A stretch of 64,000 nt of DNA from Ahaetulla prasina (GCF_028640845.1 NC_080541.1:174005002-174069001), one strand, 5' to 3'. Positions 36,522-48,708 are shown, counted from the stretch's first letter. Program-made: numbers and translations. The notes: a model not told the origin generated them from the letters alone.

Positions 36522-37575
36522 TTTTTATTGGCCAAGTGTGATTGGACACACAAGGAATTTATCTTTGGTGCATATGCTCTCAGTGTACATAAAAAGAAAA
36601 GATACATTCATCAAAAATCATAAGGTACAACACTTAATGATAGTCATAGGGTACAAATAAGCAATCAAATCATACTAGGAAACAAATCAATATAAATTGT
36701 AAGGATACAGCAACAAGTTACAGTCATACAGTCATAAGTGGGAGGAGATGGGTGATAGGAACAATAAGAAGATTAATAGTAATAGTGGGGGGGGGTTTGT
36801 TGTTGTTTTTTACATTTATATCCCGCCCTTCTCCGAAGACTCAGGGCGGCTTACATTGTGTAAGGCAATAGTCTCATTCTATTTGTATATTTATATACAA
36901 AGTCAACTTATTGCCCCCCCCAACAATCTGGGTCCTCATTTTACCTACCTTATAAAGGATGGAAGGCTGAGTCAGCCTTGGGCCTGGTGGGACTAGAAGC
37001 TGCAGTAATTGCAGACAGCTGTGTTTAATAACAGGCTATCTTACAGCCTGAGCCACACCACGGATAGTAATGCAGTAAAGACTAGTAAAGACTAGTAATG
37101 CAGATTTAGTGAATAGTTTGACAGTGTTGAGGGAATTATTTGTTTAGCAGAGTGATAGCATTCAGGAAAACATTGTCCTTGTGTCTAGTTGTTCTAGTGT
37201 GCAGTACTCTGTAGCGTTGCTTTGAGGGTAGAAGTTGAAACAATTTATGTCCAGGGTGTGAGGGGTCTATAGATATTTTCACAGCTTTCTTTTTGACTCA
37301 TCTAGTATACAGGTCCTCAATGGAAGGCAGGTTGGTAGCAATTGTTTTTTCTGCAGTTCTAATTATCTTCTGAAGTCTGTGTCTGTCTTGTTGGGTTGCA
37401 GAACCAAACCAGACAGTTATAGAGGTGCAGATAGCAGACTCAATAATTCCTCTGTAGAACTGTATCAGTAGGTCCTTGAGACCTATAGACCCTATATACC
37501 TATAAAGTTCAGGATTCTTTTGAGACTTCTTTTGTTTTTTTCATCTGCCTTCCAGGGTCATGAATTGTTTGCTGT
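36520..37575 (-). mobile_element. AGAAT-tailed LINE, longest copy
   Basis: About 800 bases of LINE with a nested SINE at 36798-37065. On the - strand, conceptual translation of 37150-37470 gives recognisable LINE C-terminal text ('ESAICTSITVWFGSATQQDR', 'DPSHPGHKLFQLLPSKQRYR') with stops. It shows that the AGAAT tail belongs to a LINE with a CR1/L2/Rex-like C-terminus. I cannot name the clade more exactly. Confidence 0.7.
36798..37065 (-). mobile_element. tRNA-derived SINE with L2-like tail
   Basis: In reverse it runs from a tRNA-like head (tggctcaggctgtaaga; box-B region of the ggttc-agtcc type near 37000) through 'aaggctgactcagccttcca' and 'aatgaggacccagattgttg' to 'gggcgggatataaatgtaaa' and an A-run. 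Nested in the AGAAT-tailed LINE, so younger than it. Confidence 0.75.
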
Positions 37576-38186
37576 CACTGTATATACTACCTTTTTCCAT
37601 GATTTTTAACTACTGACGTCAATGAGTATTAATAGCATTTGTGATGACTGTCATCTTCCCATGTTGCTTTTGGCTTCTATTGGGACAAATAAACCAAAGA
37701 TTAAAATTAAGGCAATATGTTTCAAACTTTAACAAAGAAAGAGAGATACGTATAAGCAAATAAGATATTCGATCAGAGCCAGCTAAAGGTATATCACTAC
37801 TTACGATACAGGTTGGTAAGAAAAAATGCAATGAAAAAGACTGAGGATTCAGTAAATATAACAAATGTATGTTCTATAGACAAGCTATCTCGGTCTGATT
37901 ATCACTTTGTATAACCAGGCACTGAGATACTGTGATTTCAATGGATTAAGAATAGTGACTTTGCACATTAATCCTGAGCTGCTATCTTTAAGCAACCAGC
38001 TTTTGGGGCAATCAAGCATACTTGCACAGTACAGTCACAGCTTATTTATTCAGGTGTAATGTCCACCCTGTTATTGACTAATAGAGAAGATATATCTGAC
38101 AAGGTTTATATTCATAGATAACCCTTAGAGATCAATCTATTGCAAATTTTCCACACATAATTAACTTTAAACAAAGTAGTCCAAAA
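37576..38186. other. Intronic DNA, nothing recognised
   Basis: No motif found. Confidence 0.3.
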
Positions 38187-38275
38187 CAGAGGTGTCCAAC
38201 CCCAGCATGGCTAGCTGGGGAATTCTGGGAGTTGAAGTCCACAAGTCTTAGAGTTGCCAAGGATGGACACCCCTG
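38187..38275. mobile_element. Palindromic hAT-type MITE, left arm reduced
   Basis: cagaggtgtccaacc start and ggatggacacccctg end, but most of the left arm is deleted. Flanks do not give a clear 8-bp match. Confidence 0.6.
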
Positions 38276-38351
38276 CCTTAAATCTTAAAGGTCTTCTCAG
38301 TTACATATGAATAAAAACCAAATGGAGCAGCCAAAACGTAAGTCCAGGTCA

Positions 38352-39110
38352 TATTTATTTTATTTATTTATTTATTTATTTTGTCACAACATCATATAGA
38401 AAGATTTTATAGTATATAAACATATATATGAGTAAATATTGGGAGGTATAAGCATCTATATATATATAGGAAGAAGAGAAGAAAAACAATAGGACAGGAA
38501 CAGTAGGCACGTTTGTGCGCTTATGCACGCCCCTTATGGTCCTCTTAGGAATGGGGTGAGGTCAATAGTAGAAAGTTTTTGGTTAAAGCTTTTAGGATTA
38601 TGGGAAGAGACCACAGAGTCAGGTAAAGTATTCCAAGCACTGATGATTCTGTTACAGAAGTCATATTTTCTGCAATCTAGATTAAAGCGGTTAACATTAA
38701 GTTTAAATCTGTTGGTTGCTCTTGTATTATTGCAGTTAAAGCTGAAGTAGTCTTTAACAGGAAGGACATTACAATAGATAATTCTATGAGTTAAACTTAG
38801 GTCTTGTCGAAGGCGACGGAGTTCCAAGTTTTCTAAGCCTAGGATTTCAAGTCTGGTGGGATAAGGTATTTTGTTGTTTTCAGAGGAATGGAGAACTCTT
38901 CTTGTGAAATATTTCTGGACTCGTTCAATTGTATTGATGTCAGAGATGTGGTGAGGGTTCCAAACAGGCGAGCTGTATTCTAGAATTGGTCTAGAAATGT
39001 TTTGTATGCTCTGGTTAGTAGTGTAGTGTTTTTGGAAAAGAAGCTACGCAAGATTAGGTTTACAACCCTTAGAGCCTTTTTTGCTATGTATTCCTCTTCA
39101 AACTCATTAT
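38352..39110 (-). mobile_element. CR1/L2-superfamily LINE, end of ORF2 and 3' UTR
   Basis: On the - strand codons at 38827-38534 read 'MELRRLRQDLSLTHRIIYCN', then ...NRIISAWNTLPDSVV...TIDLTPFLRGP, the typical end of a CR1-group ORF2. Upstream, 39100-38860 holds the ILEY.SPVWNP and VQKYFTRRV blocks in broken frames. The tail is (aaat)n at 38352-38382. Same family as 168 and 7530. Confidence 0.75.
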
Positions 39111-39935
39111 GTCTTCAACATAAGGAAATGATCAGAAAACATCAGCTGAAGTATTCAAGGACATAAGAAAATATTATTTTGATGAATTACTCTTACCAAC
39201 AAGCTAGCCAAGTGTGAGCTAAGTGCAATGGATATATAATTGGCTTGAAAATCATACTCAAAGGTCATTCATTATTTTTTTCTTCACCAAACTGAAATAA
39301 AGTGCCATAGTGTTCAGTCTTAGGTGCTGTATTCTTCAATACTTTTATTAATTACTTGGATGAAAAGAGAATATTTATCAAATGTATAGCTGACACAAAA
39401 TTTTAGGACTAGCTAATATTCAAAAAGACAGAAATTCATTCAAAGCAACCCTGATAAGTTAGAAAAATGGGGAAAAAGAATGAAATGTAGCATAATCAAA
39501 TTTGGAATTCTTCAGGAATTAGGAAATAATTCAAATAAATAATAGAAATAAATCAAGTGGAGTTGGGTCTACAAAACTATAATCTTGAAAACACAGAGGA
39601 AAACAATTTTACTTAATTCTGAATTGATCAGATCCCAGTTCAGGTACTATCTCCAGTTCTAGTGATCAAATTTTAATAGGGATTCAGACAATCTTTAACA
39701 GGTACAATGAAAGGCAGGGAGAACGATCAGGAGATTAAAAGCTAAATGCTATGAAAATAGATGGAAAATATTGGGAATGTATAGATGCCACATAGAATAA
39801 GACCTCTTATTTATCAGCCACAAAGGCAATTCATGGGATATACGAAGTCAGATTCTATTTGGACCCTAAGGTGAAGAAAGTCCTTAAAAATGATAGTCAT
39901 CCAGAGAGATGGTGAGTTCTATAAAACCTTATGAG
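39111..39935. other. Intronic DNA, nothing recognised
   Basis: May include diverged LINE text around 39290-39560 (an EKWGK-like block), but I cannot support it. Confidence 0.3.
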
Positions 39936-40230
39936 CAGAGGTGGTATTCAGCAGGTTCTGACCAGTTCTGGAGAACCAGTAGCGGAAATTTTGAGTAGTT
40001 CGGAGAACTGGTAAGTACCATCTCTGACTGGCCCTGCCCCCATCTATTCTCTGCCTCCCAAGTCCCAGCTAATTGGGAGAAAATGGGGATTTTACAGTAA
40101 CCTTCCCCTGGAGTGGGGAGGGAATGGAGATTTTACGGTATCCTTCCCCTGACACGCCACCAAGCCACACCACACCCACCAAGCCACGCCCACAGAACCA
40201 GTAGTAAAAAAAATTTGAATCCCACCACTG
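39936..40230. mobile_element. hAT-type non-autonomous element, ~295 bp
   Basis: cagaggtggtattc start and cccaccactg end. Flanks cttatgag (39928-39935) and cttatgat (40231-40238), 7 of 8. Contains a tandem duplication of the 'gattttacagtaaccttccc' region. Confidence 0.8.
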
Positions 40231-41205
40231 CTTATGATGGATATTTTAGTTTTGACTTAGCAAAGGCTTTTGATTCACAAACAGCCAGTGCTAAAATTAT
40301 CTTTTAGAGAAGCAGAGAAGCCATGCCCCAAACAGAAGTTTGGAGAAAGAGTGTAGCCCCAGGTTCTGACAAGCATTTCTGAAGTTGTTCTATATTTGAA
40401 TACCAAAAAGAAAAGAAAAAACAAAGATAAAAGCTAATATGTATGTGCTTCTCTTTTTAAATATGCTGGAAAGGGGTTGGTGGGGACTGTCGTGATGTTT
40501 GCAGGATGCACTGAATCTCAAATATGTATGTATTTTCATATTTTTGGAAAGTGAATGTTAAATTATAATTACTGAACACATTGCTGGAGATCCCACTGTT
40601 AAAATTTAAAAGAGAGAGCAAGGGCCATGCCTTATGGAGGCCAATTGTTCTCATTCCAGGGCATAAAAAAACCTTGATTTTTATTGAATTTGTTGTTTGC
40701 CAGACAGTCACATTGCATTAGGAGAAGCAAGTCTTTTTTTTTTTTTTAGTGGAACATCATGTGATTTCTATACACCTATACCTATATTTTCTGCTGCTTT
40801 GCTTTAGCAAAGCATTTTGTTTTTGATGGATCAAGAGTTGCCTGGAGGGTGCTGTTCTTCCACCCTCTTCTATTACGTAATCTTAGCTTGTACTGGCATT
40901 AAATCAGAGCAGAGATGCAATGCACTCCAGCTGTTGCAATGTTACAGCTTTGGAGATGTCCTCAGAATCCAATGATTTCATCACAATGATAAAATAAGTA
41001 ACTTGCTGTCGTGATCAAAGCTTTTGTAAGTGTATGCAATATCCTGGCGTATATCCAAAAGCATAAATCACAAGAACATGATGCACACTTCATTGATTGG
41101 ATCCCTTTGCAGATTAGTCAGCCTGGATGCTGGGAATTGTAGTTCAGCAACAGCTGAAGGGCTCCAGATTTATAGAAATGTAAAGTTGGAAGGAACAACT
41201 TAGAT
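40231..41205. other. Intronic DNA, possible old repeat scrap at 41120-41170
   Basis: 'gatgctgggaattgtagttc' near 41127 resembles the end of an old hAT-type repeat. Nothing else recognised. Confidence 0.3.
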
Positions 41206-41340
41206 CAGGGGTCTCCAACCTTGGCAACTTGAAGACTTGTGGACTTCAACTCCCAGAATTCCTCAGCCAGCAAAGCTGGCTGAGGAATTCTGGGAGTTGG
41301 AGTCCACAAGTCTTCAAGTTGCCAAGGTTGGAGACCCCTG
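41206..41340. mobile_element. Palindromic hAT-type MITE, 135 bp
   Basis: A near-perfect hairpin. Both arms carry aattc/gaatt and tcttcaag variants in register, so the arms match each other better than other copies. Flanks acttagat and atttagag, 6 of 8. Confidence 0.8.
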
Positions 41341-41780
41341 ATTTAGAGCATTGAGTCCAATACACCTCTTCGCTACAATTCAAAATAAAATTCCCAACAG
41401 ACTTCCTTGAACATATATGCCGGTGGTGTGCTCGTACCTGGACAAGTGATTCTATTTTCAAATCATTTTTATTGAAATGAGGGATTCTTCTGTAATTTAG
41501 TTTGGATCCACTTTCCAATCATCTAAATCTATTCTTTTGCATCTCATGCACTCTGGCATGAGAGAAAACAGAGGCTGACTTTCTATTTAACCTCCTTCGC
41601 ATAATCCGAAAGCTGCTATCACTGTGCCCCTTCAGTCACAATAATATAGTTCTATTGTACCTCACTTATGAATATTTCTGAAAAGAATTAGAATCTCTCC
41701 TGCTGCAGAATGCCCAGTCTTTGATTTCATATTCCTTTAATTCTGATGATTCGTAAGTTATTATCTGGGCAGGACATGGG
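41341..41780. other. Left flank of Gypsy element 2
   Basis: No gene seen. Ends in the target copy atggg at 41776-41780. Confidence 0.35.
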
Positions 41781-41968
41781 TGTAATGTATTACTGTAAGT
41801 TTTGGCGGGACTTTTAGGCGGGAAATATCTCGTTTCTGATTGGATGCAGCCTCAGGCTGAAGTGTATATAAGGAGAGGTTTTTCTCCAGAGTTTTGCTGG
41901 GTCACACTATATTAAAGAGCTGTTGTCACTAACCTGGTCTCCTGCCTCGTCAATACCCAAACCTAACA
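41781..41968 (+). repeat. 5' LTR of Gypsy element 2
   Basis: 188 bp, tgtaatgtat...cctaaca. TATA box at 41865-41872; attaaa near 41910 is a possible poly(A) signal. Confidence 0.93.
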
Positions 41969-41969
41969 T

Positions 41970-41987
41970 TGGCGACGAAGGTGGGAT
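41970..41987 (+). other. Primer-binding site, tRNA-Ser(GCU) type
   Basis: Same 18 bases as in element 1, one base after the LTR. Confidence 0.75.
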
Positions 41988-42062
41988 ATTGAGGCAGAGC
42001 ACCAGAACAGAGCTGAACTCACTACGAGAATCAAACCCAGCAAGGTGACGGCGAATGCAGCG

Positions 42063-45000
42063 ATGACCGGCTACACGCCACCCACTCCGTTTGACCCTGC
42101 CCAGGAGACATGGGGAATATATATGACCCGTTTCGAAAGTTTCCTGGAGGCAAACGAGCTACAGGGAGTCTCCGACAACCGCAAACGGGCTTACTTCATA
42201 AGCCACTGTGGGTCAGCAGTCATCGCCGTCGCAGAAGCCCTAGCGGAGCCAACACCGCTACACTCCGTTTCGTGGCAGACCCTTCAGACCCTCCTGAAGA
42301 ATCACTACGCACCAGCCCCGACCAACTACGCTCGAGGGTACGAGATTGGGGAGCGAGGCAACAAGAAGGCGAGTCTATCAGCGACTACATGGCAGCCCTG
42401 AGACAAGCCTCCAAGCATTGCAGTACCGCGATCTGGACGAAGAGCTGCTGGAACAACTTATACGGGGGGTCAGAGACATCCGTTTGAGGAGACGGTTGCT
42501 AGCCAAGAGCAACCTGACATTGGCAAACGCTCTGGACGAAGCCAGAGCCCATGAGATGTCCAACCATGCAGCAGACACCTTACAAAAGCGACTCACGCCG
42601 ATGGCGGGCGCAAAGCCGAGCACAGTCCACCACGAAGAAACCTATCGTGAGTCAACCAGCGAAGAGGAGGAAGAAGTCCACTACACCGGAAAATCGACAA
42701 GGGAAGACCCGGAGGAATGCGGAAGTTGCGGGGGGCGACATCAGCGCCAAAGATGTAAGTTCAGGGACGCCATTTGCCGGCGGTGTGAAAGGAAGGGGCA
42801 CCTGGCTCAAGTCTGCCGAGCACCCCAACCTTCCCCGCGAAAATTCAAATCGGCCAATCAGAGCGGCTCTGAGTCAGAGATGCAAACCCCACATTCCGCC
42901 GAAATTTCAAACCAGCCAATCAGAGCGCGAGATCGGCGAGGCGACCAGCGATTGGCCAGGAAAGAAAGAGCGAAGTCAAACCGAATGACTGTTACCATAG
43001 ACCACGCAGCTACCCGCATCAAGAAAAGATCTTCACAAACCCGACAATTGAAGGCGTACCGTGCCGACTGGAAGTAGACACAGGATCAGCTATCACAATC
43101 ATGTCCTGGGACACTTTTGTGAAAGCCTTGCCGACATCGCAAAGCGCAAGCTACAGAAACAACGGCTCCGGGTGCAGGATTACCAGGGCAACCGCATCCC
43201 TGTTCGAGGGACAACGACCGTCGAGGTCAAGTACGGGACATACGAAAAGACCCTGCCCATCACGTTAGTCGAGGGAACCTTGCCAAGCTTGCTGGGGCTA
43301 GACTGGTTCCGGGCGTTGGGAATGGGGGTGACTGGCGTCCACCGGAGCGGATGCAACCTGCAAAACGCCCTAATGGAGGAATTCGCAGACGTATTCGAGG
43401 ACCGTTTAGGCAAGTACAAGGGGACCCCTATCTCCTTCAATTTAGACCCCCAAATAGCTCCCATTAGGTTAAAGGCAAGGAGGGTTCCTTTTGCACTCAA
43501 ACCTAAAATCGACAAAGAGTTAGATAAATTAGTCAGCCAGGGGATACTAGTGCCAGTTGACCATGCCAAATGGGAGACGCCAATCGTCACCCCTATAAAA
43601 CCAGACGGGTCCATAAGAATTTGCGCTGATTACAAGGCTACCTTGAACAAAGCATTGCAAAAGAGCGCCTACCCAGTTCCAGTAGTGCAACACTTATTGC
43701 ACTCACTAGGGCACGGACAAGTTTTCGCCAAATTAGACTTGGCACAAGCGTACCAACAGCTACCCGTAGATGCTAGCACAGCTGAAGCCCAGACCATTGT
43801 AACGCACCGGGTGCCTTTAAGTGCACCCGTTACAGTTCGGGTGAGTGTGGCCCCGGGCTATTCCAAAATTTGATGGAGCGGCTCCTACAAGGGTTACCGG
43901 AGTCGACCCTATTTCGATGATGTGTTGGTATCAGGGAAGATTTAAGAGAACTGGGGAAGCGATTAAGGAAAGTTTTGGCCATTTTAGGTCGGCAGGATTA
44001 AAAGTCAAAGCAAGCAAGTGTCAGATAGGGTCGAATCTGTTGAATTTTGGGCTATAGAATAGACAAAAAGGATTCACCCCACTGAGAGCAAAGTCAAGGC
44101 GATAAAGAGAGCCCCAGCACCCAAAAACAAGACAGAACTCCAGGCTTTCCTGGGTCTGGTAAACTTTTACGCCGTGTTTTTAAAAGACAAGGCAACCGTT
44201 GCTGAACCGCTGCATAAATTGCTTGGAAAAAACACTGCTTGGTCGTGGGGGAAGTCAGAGAATAGGGCATTTGAGGCAGTAAAAAGTTTGCTATCAAGCG
44301 ATAGCCTGTTAATACAATACAACAACAGACTGCCGTTAGTATTGGTTTGTGATGCGTCCCCCTATGGAGTAGGAGCTGTACTTAGCCACAGACTCCCAAA
44401 CGGCACTGAAGCCCCTATAGCGTTCTATTCATTTAACGATGTCCCGGCTGAAAGGAATTACAGCCAGCTAGATAGGAGGCTCTCGCAATAGTGTCAGGGT
44501 GAAAAATTTCACGAATACGTTTTTGGAGAGATTTGAAATTGTCACTGATCACAGACCGCTATTGGGGTTACTGGCTGGCGACCGCCCAACGCCAGTAGCA
44601 CTCTCACCTAGACTGACCAGATGGACTATTTTTTTGACCGCATACTCCTACAAGCTGCAGCATCGGCCTGGAAAGGAGCTGGGGCATGCGGACGCATTGA
44701 GCAGATGCCCATTGCCAGGGGAAATCGAGGACCCCACCCCGGGCACACCGTTCTACTAATTGACTCTTTGGACTCGGGGCCAGTCCCATTGCAGGAACTG
44801 GCTCGGGCCTCCTACCGGGACGTTGTTTTAAGGACTGTAATCAGTTGGGTTCAAAGGGGATGGCCCGCTGCGCCGGGCGAACGTTTCAAGGAATTTGTAA
44901 AGAAAAAAGGGGAATTGTCTGTGCAAGGGGGGTGCCTGCTCTGGGGGGATAGGGTGGTAGTTCCAGAGAAGCTGAGAAAAAAAGTTCTGGAACTCCTGCA

Positions 45001-46170
45001 TGAGGGTCACCCAGGAATTGTGAGGATGAAGGGTTTGGCTAGGAGCTATGTCTGGTGGCCCCTAATGGACAGGGAAATCAGTGACAGGGTTGGCCGATGC
45101 CAGGTATGTCAGGAATCCAGACCACTACCACCTACGGCCCCAGTTTTGGAGTGGGAGAAACCCCAAGGCCCTTGGTCCCGCATACACATTGATTTTGCCG
45201 GCCCCTTCCACGGCCAAACATTTCTAATTGTGGTGGATGCATTCTCCAAATGGCTGGAGATCATCCTAATGAAATCCACAACCGCGGGAGCTGTCATCTC
45301 AGCACTAAAACACCTTTTCGCCACGCACGGGCTACCGGACACCCTCGTGTCCGATAACGGCCCACAGTTCACCGCAGCATTATTTGAAGGGTACCTGGCT
45401 GAAGAGGGCATCCGACATGCCTCTCAGCGCCGCTCCACCCCGCGTCGAACGGCCTTGCTGAACGCTTTGTCCGGAGTGCGAAGAAGCGCTATCACGAAGC
45501 GGCCCGGCGATTGGCAGGCACAAATCGACGATTCCTAACCGCCCAACACAGGACCCCTGTGTGGCCACCGGCCGCAGCCCAGCCGAGCTTTTAATGGGCG
45601 GAAGCTACGGTGCCCGCTAGACCGGCTACACCGAACTACGTACAGGACGGGTTCAAAACAAAACCAGATAGAATCCGAGAGTTAAACATAGGAGACTCGG
45701 TGTGGGCACATAATTACAGCGACGGCCCTAACTGGAAGAGGGGGATAGTCATAGACAAAACGGGCCCCAAATCTTATCTAGTGGAACTAGACGATGGCAG
45801 AATCTGGAGGCGCCACATAGATCAATTAAGAAACAGATTGAGCGATAAGGCAGAATTAGGCGAGAACAGCCCTGACTATGATTTAATTAACCCCACAGCT
45901 GACTGGCGCCAAGAACAAACAGAAAGCGTAAGCAAAGAACCAAACAGAGACTTATCTGAGTCAGGCGAGGTCCAGCGACACCCTCCGGTCCCTCTAGAGG
46001 ACAGCAGGTCCGAGCCGGCGAATAATCCAGGGCCGGATGGCCGGGAGGAGGAGCTCAGAGGAACGAAAAGTCCCTCCGGCAAGCTCGACTCAACTCCAGA
46101 AAGTGAACTGCGCAGGTCCGGGAGAGTCAGGAGACGCCCCACGTACCTGCAGGACTACGTAGAGAAGTAA
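42063..46170 (+). pseudogene. Gag-Pol of Gypsy element 2, multiply frameshifted
   Basis: The ATG at 42063 starts Gag (TGYTPPTPFDPAQ). Frame changes can be placed near 42357, 42421, 43030 and 43125, several between 43800 and 43910, and others near 44040-44080, 44465-44520 and in a cluster at 45415-45640. Recognisable parts: Gag to about 42420; two zinc knuckles about 42717-42820; protease around 43070 (DTGS); RT fingers/palm 43390-43800 including LDLAQAYQQLPV; the two-aspartate RT motif near 43912-43925 in a shifted frame; RNase H 44330-44560; integrase 44990-45530; C-terminal tail 45610-46170 with the final stop. Nearly every break I can place is a loss of one base in a short run. The copy is non-coding as given; whether that is biological is discussed as a finding. 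Confidence 0.88.
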
Positions 46171-46197
46171 TATGCAAATATTGGCAAAGTGCCTTCT

Positions 46198-46210
46198 GGG
46201 AGGGAAGGAG
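46198..46210 (+). other. Polypurine tract, Gypsy element 2
   Basis: gggagggaaggag directly before the 3' LTR. Confidence 0.9.
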
Positions 46211-46398
46211 TGTAATGTATTACTGTAAGTTTTGGCGGGAGTTTTAGGCGGGAAATATCTCGTTTCTGATTGGATGCAGCCTCAGGCTGAAGTGTATATA
46301 AGGAGAGGTTTTTCTCCAGAGTTTTGCTGGGTCACACTATATTAAAGAGCTGTTGTCACTAACCTGGTCTCCTGCCTCGTCAATACCCAAACCTAACA
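46211..46398 (+). repeat. 3' LTR of Gypsy element 2
   Basis: 188 bp, one mismatch to the 5' LTR, followed by atggg. Confidence 0.93.
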
Positions 46399-46403
46399 AT
46401 GGG

Positions 46404-47462
46404 GATAATGCATATGCAAATAGCTCAGAACAGACTTGAACATGTTTACACAGATGTTAGTTCTATTAAATTCAATAGATTTTTGCTCCCAAGTCTAAGA
46501 TTACCGCCTAAGAGATTTTAGCTGGTGTTTTAACTATCTGGAAAAGTTTAATTGACGATGGGAACAATAATAGTATGCTTTGATCATTTTTAAAGCTTCC
46601 TCTTTCGTTGCCACTTGGAGAAAACAGTTCTGACACATACATTTGCTTTCATTTGTCGTGTTCTGTTGAATTTGATCTCAGGCAGCAAAATGTAAATATT
46701 CTTGGGAATCCTGTTTATCATGGCTGTTTCTTCTTTCCAGTGAGAAACTAGTGAGAAAAAGGACTGACCTTCCAGCTGCATTTATTTTTTTTTGCACACT
46801 GATACTCAAGAAAAGCTTTTGTTCTGGACTTCCAGGATCTTTACAGATTAGAGGTTCTTGCTTTTCACCTGCCCCATCTTCAGTGTAATTTCCCTCCCTT
46901 TTTTTAAACAGCCAAGCTCATTGTTTTGCTAAGGTCATGCTCAATCTTACTTTCCTGGAAATAAAAGCAGATAACTTCCCTTGACATTACTGATCATACG
47001 TCTTTCTAGGTGTCCCAGAAAGGCTCCTGTATTTTTGGAACATGCTTTTCTGACAATGAAGAGCCTAATTGATCTGAGCCATTTCTTCTTCTGTTTGGAA
47101 ATTATGCATTTATAAAAATCTGGAGAGCTTTTGTCTCCACCATATTTTATACTCATGTACAGTAAATGTAAGCACAACAAATTTTAAAATCGAGAGATGA
47201 ATACATATCCCCACCCTTAAATAATCACAGATATTCTACTAGATCATATTATCTGATTTACTAGATTGTCTGGCTATGTCTTTCAATATTGTTTACTGTT
47301 CACTATGAATGAACCATTAGCTTCTCTCTGATTTGTGTTAAGCCACCAATGCTAGTACAATCCCATTTTAAAGTCAGCTTTAAGGAGAAAAAATCCTGAA
47401 CACTTACAATTAACAATGTGAGATGATACATGTGTTACCCTCTTCATTCCACTCCGGCAGCA
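46404..47462. other. Intronic DNA, nothing recognised
   Basis: No exon or repeat identified. Confidence 0.3.
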
Positions 47463-47470
47463 CTCTAAGT

Positions 47471-47605
47471 CAAGGGTCTCCAACCTTGGTCCCTTTAAGA
47501 CTTGTGGACTTCAACTCCCAGAGTCCCTCAGCCAGCAAAGCTGGCTGAGGAACTCTGGGAGTTGAAGTCCACAAGTCTTAAAGGGACCAAGGTTGGAGAC
47601 CCCTG
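47471..47605. mobile_element. Palindromic hAT-type MITE, 135 bp, with exact duplication
   Basis: caagggtctccaacc to ggttggagacccctg, arms almost perfectly complementary. Exact 8-bp ctctaagt at 47463-47470 and 47606-47613. This copy and 60556 fix the family as hAT-type. Confidence 0.88.
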
Positions 47606-47613
47606 CTCTAAGT

Positions 47614-48708
47614 AGATGAGATTTTAAATCACTTCTGCTGCTCTGAGAACATCCTAGGAGTTTGCACTGGCCAACTGAAAGCTGTTCTACAAAAATATTG
47701 AAAGACTTAAAGTTTGGTTCAACAAATAACCTGCTACAATTTGAGGATAGGCGTTGAGTGTCAGCAATAGATAACCTGCAAGTGATAATGGGTTACACCA
47801 CAATTGGTTGGAGAATTTTTCCATGTGGATCAAGTGTTCTAGTACTAAGCTGCTTCTTTTCCCAATAAAAGAATGGGTCCATTGCCTCAAGAAATGTGTA
47901 CTAATTCATGACTACATGACTTCATATTTATTTAAAGGTCATGTGGTAAACCAGATCAGGCCATTTGTTCCCCTGACAATTACATCTAATCTGACAACCA
48001 GATGCATGGGGGGAGGGGGGGCAGGAATAGGTCTTCCAATCACCTGTTATGGGAATACCTGTAGAACTGCTACAATAGATGCAGATCATATGTTCACCCC
48101 ATTAATTGTAATCCTTATGATCTCTTGAAGATGAAAATGGGAACATCCTTGTTATTCAGACCCAATAGTATAAATAAAGACCTTACTACACAAGGAGGCC
48201 AAGGTAGGTTGTTGGCTGATATATCTTGATTTTAGGGCTCTGGATGTAAATGCATGTTCATTTATTTCAAGCTGAGTCCATTTAGCACCTCCCTGTGCAG
48301 TCTCTCTTCAACAGTTCTCTCCTCTGCTAGGAGGTAAACAGACTGTGCAGAATAATTGATAAGATTTATACTGTAGGCATCTCTAGGTAAAAGGAGCTAC
48401 TAAGCTTCCAGGCCTTCTCGGTCTGTCATAGCAAATGAAAAGATCCAGAAGCTATATGAGCTTCAAAACCTAAGGGACTGGTTTGGACAAAACTCAGCAG
48501 CATTTTTTCATGTGGCTGTTGACAAAAATAGGATCGCCTACATACAATGACAGATATGACACAAAAAGAAGAAGAAGAATGAGCACAATGAACAATTTCG
48601 TGAAACAGGCTTTATGAAATAATTAAAGGCCTGGAAAAGCTTATTCCCCCCTCCCCCAATTGTATGTTACTTTGTGTCTGGGTATATACTACTTAGTTTC
48701 AAACTGGG
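47614..48708. other. Intronic DNA, nothing recognised
   Basis: No motif found. Confidence 0.3.

Larger units (their letters stand above)
41781..46398 (+). mobile_element. Ty3/Gypsy LTR retrotransposon 2
   Basis: A complete 4.62-kb insertion bounded by 5-bp atggg at 41776-41780 and 46399-46403. The LTRs are 188 bp with one mismatch (41811 c, 46241 g). It is a sister subfamily of element 1, in the same orientation and 6.9 kb downstream of it. Contains the RT region that element 1 lacks, but the coding region is broken many times. Confidence 0.95.
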
